Assembly: GCA_007126655.1 (NCBI GenBank)
Contig: SLAV01000288.1
Location: 1-58,080, forward strand
Direction of reading: 5' to 3'
DNA: 58,080 bases
Source of the DNA: Haloferula sp.
GTDB lineage: Bacteria > Verrucomicrobiota > Verrucomicrobiia > Verrucomicrobiales > Akkermansiaceae
The notes under the pieces were generated by a model. That model did no database searches. It saw nothing but the letters and a program-made list of their open reading frames with translations, and was not told the DNA's origin. The translations under genes were made by a program, and so were the position numbers. Shown here piece by piece: positions 54,474-58,080 of this stretch; the stretch's first letter is position 1, and every line of letters begins with the position of its first letter.

Positions 54474-56156
54474 CTACGGTGCGCCGGGAACCGCAGGCTC
54501 CTGCGGGGAGGATGCGAGGTGGCGGGCCAGGCGGATCGCGAACATGCCGAGGAAGAAGGTGGGGTTGGCCTGGCTGGAGGTCGGGAATACCGAGCTGCTG
54601 CAGACGTGGAGGTTTTCGGTTCCCCACACGCGGAGGTTGCGATCGACGACTCCGGATTCGGGGGATGCCGCGATCCGTGTGGTGCCGCTCTGGTGGATGC
54701 CGTCGCGCGACATCCGGCGGATGGCGTCGGCGCGTTGGTTTTCAGGGAACCAGTATTCGAGTTCCCCGCATCCGCATTCGCGCAGCCAGGCGTCGAGGAT
54801 TTCGTGGACACGGATCACGGATTGGACGTCCCCGTCGGTGAGGCGGTAGTGGATTTCGAGGGTTTCGCCATCGTCGGCGAGCCGCATCCGGTTGTCCGGG
54901 TCGGGCAGCTGCTCCGCGTGAAAGTGGAGGGCGTATCGATTTTGCGGGTTGTGGAGGAAAATGCCGGGCAGTTTGCGTTTGAGGCAGTATCTCCAGAAGA
55001 AGGTGGTGGCGGGAATGACGATGGACGAGGGGATGTCGCGGATCACGTTGAGGATGTGTGCCGGGACGCGGTGGACCCTGCCCTTGGTGACCGAGTTGGC
55101 GATGGCGGGTGGTGCGAGCCGTTTGCCGAGCACCGGGGTGACCATCGCGAGATACATCAGGGACATCGCGCCGTTGCGGTGCGCCGGCTCGTGGTAGAGC
55201 GGGTTGTCGAGCCAGATCGCGGTGTTCAGCAGGTTTTCGCGGCAGAGCGCTTCGGTGCGCAGTTGGAACCGGCGGCGGAAATAGGATCCGTCCGGATCGC
55301 GGTGGAATCCGTGGTCGGTCGCCCGCGGGACGCCGGAGAAGCGGACGCTGGCGATTTTCCCCGAGACGTGGCCCTGGTAATATCGGCCGAGCGCTGCGGG
55401 AGGACCGCCGATGGTATCGAAGATGCGGGTGTTGCGCAGGAGGATGCGGGTGGTCTCCTGGGTGCCCGCGGCGATGACGAACGATGCCGCGCGGACGGGC
55501 ACGGTCGTGCCGGACGGCGCGTGGCGGAATTCGATGGAAGTGACGCGCCCGTGCGCATCGGAGTGGATGTCGCGGGCTTCGAGGTTGAGTCCGAGGGTGA
55601 GGTTCGGCGTGTTTTCGATTTCCCTGCGGTAGCGGCTGCCGAAGCGGGTCGGCATGCTCCAGCGTTCCACGACGCTGTCGAGCACGTCGCCCTCGCGGAA
55701 TCCGTCGGCGATGCGGTGTTCCCGCAGGTGCGGCATGTCGGTGGTGCGGAACGGGCCGGTTCCGCATTCGAAGTATGCGGCCGAGTCTTCGCGATACCGG
55801 CACACTTCTTCGAAGAGCGCCGTGTCCCAGGTACAGTGGTCGCGGACGACCGGGCGTTCGATGAAGTCCACCTCGTCATACATCACGCAGCGTCCGCCCC
55901 AGGTGATGGACGATCCGCCGAGTCCCTTGTTGGTGCACTCGTATGGGTCGTGGTGGTTGGCGGGATTGAGGTTGTGGATGGAATCGTCGAGCGAATTGCG
56001 CGCGGCCTCCTTGTGTCCGCCGAATTCGGTGAGCAGGACGTGCCGCGAGGGGTTGTTTCTGGCGAATTCGATGGCGGCGATCATGCCGGCGGGTCCGCTG
56101 CCGATCACGCAGAGATCGTAGCGGTCCGAGAGGGCGGATGGATGGGGCGCGATCAT
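54474..56156 (-). CDS. GMC-family FAD oxidoreductase
   Basis: A 560-residue flavoprotein with the FAD-binding motif IGSGPAGMIAAIEFARNN, the GMC-type GLGGSSITWGGRC, and a C-terminal domain with MSRDGIHQSGTTRIA, VWGTENLHVCSSSVFPTSS and ANPTFFLGMFAI. It oxidises alcohols or polyols; in polysaccharide clusters such enzymes probably act on sugar units. The ATG at 56156 overlaps the stop of the acetyltransferase gene (ATGA), so the two are coupled. The longer open frame upstream has no similarity. Confidence 0.9.
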   Translation of the reverse strand: MIAPHPSALSDRYDLCVIGSGPAGMIAAIEFARNNPSRHVLLTEFGGHKEAARNSLDDSIHNLNPANHHDPYECTNKGLGGSSITWGGRCVMYDEVDFIERPVVRDHCTWDTALFEEVCRYREDSAAYFECGTGPFRTTDMPHLREHRIADGFREGDVLDSVVERWSMPTRFGSRYRREIENTPNLTLGLNLEARDIHSDAHGRVTSIEFRHAPSGTTVPVRAASFVIAAGTQETTRILLRNTRIFDTIGGPPAALGRYYQGHVSGKIASVRFSGVPRATDHGFHRDPDGSYFRRRFQLRTEALCRENLLNTAIWLDNPLYHEPAHRNGAMSLMYLAMVTPVLGKRLAPPAIANSVTKGRVHRVPAHILNVIRDIPSSIVIPATTFFWRYCLKRKLPGIFLHNPQNRYALHFHAEQLPDPDNRMRLADDGETLEIHYRLTDGDVQSVIRVHEILDAWLRECGCGELEYWFPENQRADAIRRMSRDGIHQSGTTRIAASPESGVVDRNLRVWGTENLHVCSSSVFPTSSQANPTFFLGMFAIRLARHLASSPQEPAVPGAP

Positions 56157-56701
56157 CGTGGGGCGGCGAGGTCGGGTTTGGCCGCGGCGTCGCGCGGTTT
56201 GATTGCGCGCGCCGGATTTCCCGCGTAAACCGTCCAGTCTTGGAGATCGCGGGTGGCGACGGAGGCGGCGCCGAGCACGGCTCCCTCGCCGGCGCGGACG
56301 CCGGGTAGCATCACCGCACGCGAGCAGATCCACGCGTAGGGGCCGATCTCGATGCGCTTCGACACCAGCGGGAATTCCGGATCCTGGAAGTCATGGGTCG
56401 CCCCGCACAGGAATGCCTCCTCTGAGATGATCGCGTGGTGACCGATGAACACGCCGCCGACATTGTAGAGGTTCACGTTGGAGGCGATTGTGGCGACGTC
56501 GCCGGTTTCAAGCAGCCAGGGCGCCCAGATTTTCGCGGTGGGATAGATGAAGTTGTTTTTCCCGAGTCTGGCTCCGAAGCGGCGCAGGATGAAGCAGCGC
56601 CAGCGGTGCATCGGGTTGGGCGTCGGCCGGCACAGGAGCGCCCAGCAGAAATGAAAAAGGGCCCTGCGAACCTTGTTTCGCATGCCCTGCATTGGACGCA
56701 T
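56153..56701 (-). CDS. Hexapeptide-repeat acetyltransferase (WcaF-like)
   Basis: A 182-residue protein with left-handed beta-helix repeats (TAKIWAPWLLETGDVATIAS, IEIGPYAWICSRAVMLPGVR, GEGAVLGAASVATRDLQDW) and the family end VYAGNPARAIKPR. It O-acetylates a sugar, probably on the polysaccharide. The ATG at 56701 overlaps the ydcF-like stop as TGATG; ATGs at 56692 and 56683 are also possible. Coupled to the GMC oxidoreductase by a four-base overlap. Confidence 0.9.
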   Translation of the reverse strand: MRPMQGMRNKVRRALFHFCWALLCRPTPNPMHRWRCFILRRFGARLGKNNFIYPTAKIWAPWLLETGDVATIASNVNLYNVGGVFIGHHAIISEEAFLCGATHDFQDPEFPLVSKRIEIGPYAWICSRAVMLPGVRAGEGAVLGAASVATRDLQDWTVYAGNPARAIKPRDAAAKPDLAAPR

Positions 56702-57315
56702 CAGCGGATCGGGGTGCCCGGGGTCGTGTTGGCCGTGGAGAGGCATGTGCGTCGGTTGCGGAAGCTGTTGATGCGGTGGCGGAGCAGGTAATAGATCGCG
56801 GCCGCGCGCTCGCGTCGGCGGAACTCTGCCTGCCAATCCGAGAAAGGTCGAGCACTCGCTTCGGTCGCGACCACAAAGTCGCGGTCCGGGTGGGTGGTGC
56901 GGAAAACCGCAAGGGCTCGCGGTGCGTGGAAATCATTGGTGACCAGCACGATCTGGCCCTCCGCTTTCCCGATCCACGGGGCGGTCAACCGCGCGTTTTC
57001 AAGGGTCGATGTCGCATTCGGCTCGACGACGATGCGCGCGGGGTCGAGACCGCCGCGACGCAGTGCCGCCTGCTGGTATCCGCCGTCGCCGGTGACGACG
57101 ACCGGAGGGTCGGGGAAACGCTCCGCCAGTTGCAGCGCGACGGTGGCGCGCGCCAGGTTGCCGCCGCCCAGCACCACCACGAGTTCCGGATCGTCCGGCT
57201 TGCCGATCGGCCCGGTTGCCGGCCAGTCGCCCCACCAGATCCAGGCTGCCGCAAGCCCTGCAAACACCAGCATGGCGATGGTGCATGCGACGAGAATGCG
57301 GAGGATCAAGCGCAT
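56701..57315 (-). CDS. YdcF/DUF218-family envelope protein
   Basis: A 204-residue protein with one N-terminal transmembrane helix (about residues 5-27) and a DUF218 domain: ELVVVLGGGNLARATVALQL, VVVTGDGGYQQAALRRGG, NATSTLENARLT and LVTNDFHAPRALAVFRTT. DUF218 proteins are linked to cell-envelope and polysaccharide metabolism. It is the first gene of the minus-strand cluster, whose genes run on with one- and four-base overlaps. Confidence 0.88.
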   Translation of the reverse strand: MRLILRILVACTIAMLVFAGLAAAWIWWGDWPATGPIGKPDDPELVVVLGGGNLARATVALQLAERFPDPPVVVTGDGGYQQAALRRGGLDPARIVVEPNATSTLENARLTAPWIGKAEGQIVLVTNDFHAPRALAVFRTTHPDRDFVVATEASARPFSDWQAEFRRRERAAAIYYLLRHRINSFRNRRTCLSTANTTPGTPIR

Positions 57316-57499
57316 GAATTTTTCATTGTGACGGTGTTTGGCATTCTGATGAATGCGCCATGGCTTCGCCGATTTTGTTCATTGAGTCGCGTGCTGCCTC
57401 GGCGGAAGCGGGGGATGAAGTCGGACCAGGGGACGGGAGGGGGAAGAAAAGTGGAAAGATGGGGGAAGAAAAGTGGAAATTAAGAAAGCTGAAAGCAGA

Positions 57500-57775
57500 T
57501 CAAGAGACAGGGGGCAGGGGACAGGCCTTCGGGCGGATCAGGAACGGTTCAGGGCTGCGGATCATGCTGCCGAGCATTTTTCCCACTTCAACGTTCAGCG
57601 AAACCAAGTGCGCATGCTCCTCTGAGGTAATATAGCCACAGTCCAGTGCAAAATCCAAGGAGGTGTTCGTCTCGCCATTCTCGCCGTCACAGTCGGTCAG
57701 TTTGCTCACGAAATGAGCTTCATAACGCCGCTTTGCCCCCTCCGAGGGCGTAGCTCCGTATGGTGTTTGAAAATG
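57500..57775 (-). pseudogene. Fragment of a four-helix-bundle (S23 rRNA-type) protein gene
   Basis: From 57775 to the stop at 57500 the frame reads PSEGAKRRYEAHFVSKL, then ETNTSLDFALDCGYIT and VEVGKMLGSMIRS, which are the middle and last helices of the four-helix-bundle proteins found in 23S rRNA intervening sequences and as stand-alone genes. The first helix and any start codon are missing: a stop codon TAG lies directly upstream at 57776-57778. A GTG at 57709 could start a 69-residue product, but it would be an incomplete bundle. Confidence 0.6.
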
Positions 57776-57981
57776 CTATTGTGCAAGCCACTTTTCCCTG
57801 CGGCCCTTGGATGCCTTCAATTGCCGCTCTGCACTCTGACCTCCTACCTCCGTCCAGGGCGTTGCCCTTCGCTACCATCGTGCACCCCGTTGGGGTTGAT
57901 GCATCTCGATGGCCTTGGCATCCACCAAGCACAAAGCACGCCGCGCAGCGGCAACAAAGCACAAAGCATGAAGGACCATCC

Positions 57982-58072
57982 GACCTCCGACCTCCGACCT
58001 CCGACCTCCGACCTCTGACCTCTGACCTCTGACCTCTGACCTCTGTCACCAGTCTCCTGTCTCCTGTCTCCT
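57982..58072. repeat. Long heptamer tandem repeats near the window end
   Basis: Four units of gacctcc (57982-58009) and five of gacctct (58010-58044) are followed by three units of gtctcct (58052-58072), all with period 7. Open frames through the block only reflect the repeat. Confidence 0.9.
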
Positions 58073-58080
58073 AATCCCAC

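Noticed and set aside
57720-58049. 109-codon minus-strand frame through the end repeats
   Set aside because: Its first 25 codons are only the heptamer repeat translated, and the rest has no similarity.
57982-58072. Possible CRISPR array
   Set aside because: Units are 7 bases with no spacers, so it is a simple tandem repeat.

Overview
The window looks like the chromosome of a high-GC member of the Verrucomicrobiota, close to the Verrucomicrobiales. The evidence is a pentaheme ActA cytochrome next to a TAT-type ActB (alternative complex III), a secreted protein with an SHD1 domain, a ribosomal protein S11 with a long Ala/Glu-rich N-terminal extension, an exosortase/PEP-CTERM locus, and short heptamer repeats in the gene gaps. 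The assignment is inferred from gene content only. No rRNA, tRNA or CRISPR array was recognised.

Region 1 (1-8335) is mostly housekeeping. It holds actB (cut by the window edge) and actA behind a near-ideal CRP/FNR-type dyad, xseA with a coupled small membrane protein, a secreted SHD1 protein, an ExbB/ExbD/TonB-like cluster with overlapping genes, and rpsM-rpsK-rpsD ending in a terminator. Region 2 (8492-23391) is metabolic: an aldehyde dehydrogenase coupled to a PhoD-like phosphatase, a TIM-barrel isomerase, a secreted FAD oxidoreductase, an Lrp-type regulator, pdxH, two lineage-type hypothetical proteins, rimO, ilvB-ilvN and rlmN.

Region 3 (23439-26992) is a damaged accessory patch. A rhodanese-YceI gene has lost its N-terminus and part of its middle. 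It abuts the 3' part of an IS66-family element whose transposase has a nonsense codon in the conserved DNNxxE motif and whose right terminal repeat ends at 24546. On the other side of the IS end lies an uncharacterised two-gene module with a third reading frame cut by the element. An 838-base gene-free stretch with a perfect 16-bp inverted repeat follows.

Region 4 (26993-40082) carries a GH10-like glycosidase, a LysE exporter, an orphan pflA-type radical SAM activase, a sugar nucleotidyltransferase, yraN, a Gln-rich periplasmic protein, a histidine kinase with a coupled sigma-54 response regulator, a serine hydrolase, a CGWS glutaredoxin and a large lipoprotein invaded in frame by a palindromic repeat.

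Region 5 (40360-57315) reads as one exopolysaccharide/exosortase locus. It has an O-antigen-ligase-like protein, a DP-rich secreted protein, one PEP-CTERM protein, an outer-membrane beta-barrel, a LuxR-type regulator with a degenerate receiver, a membrane-anchored TPR-like protein, the exosortase, a WecA-like transferase fused to a nucleotide-binding module, GT4 and GT2 glycosyltransferases, an aldo/keto reductase, a GMC oxidoreductase, a hexapeptide acetyltransferase and a YdcF-like protein. The likely logic is that WecA starts a lipid-linked glycan, the glycosyltransferases and modifying enzymes extend it, the ligase and barrel protein polymerise or export it, and the exosortase attaches the PEP-CTERM protein at the surface. 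The window ends (57500-58072) with a broken four-helix-bundle gene and long heptamer tandem repeats.
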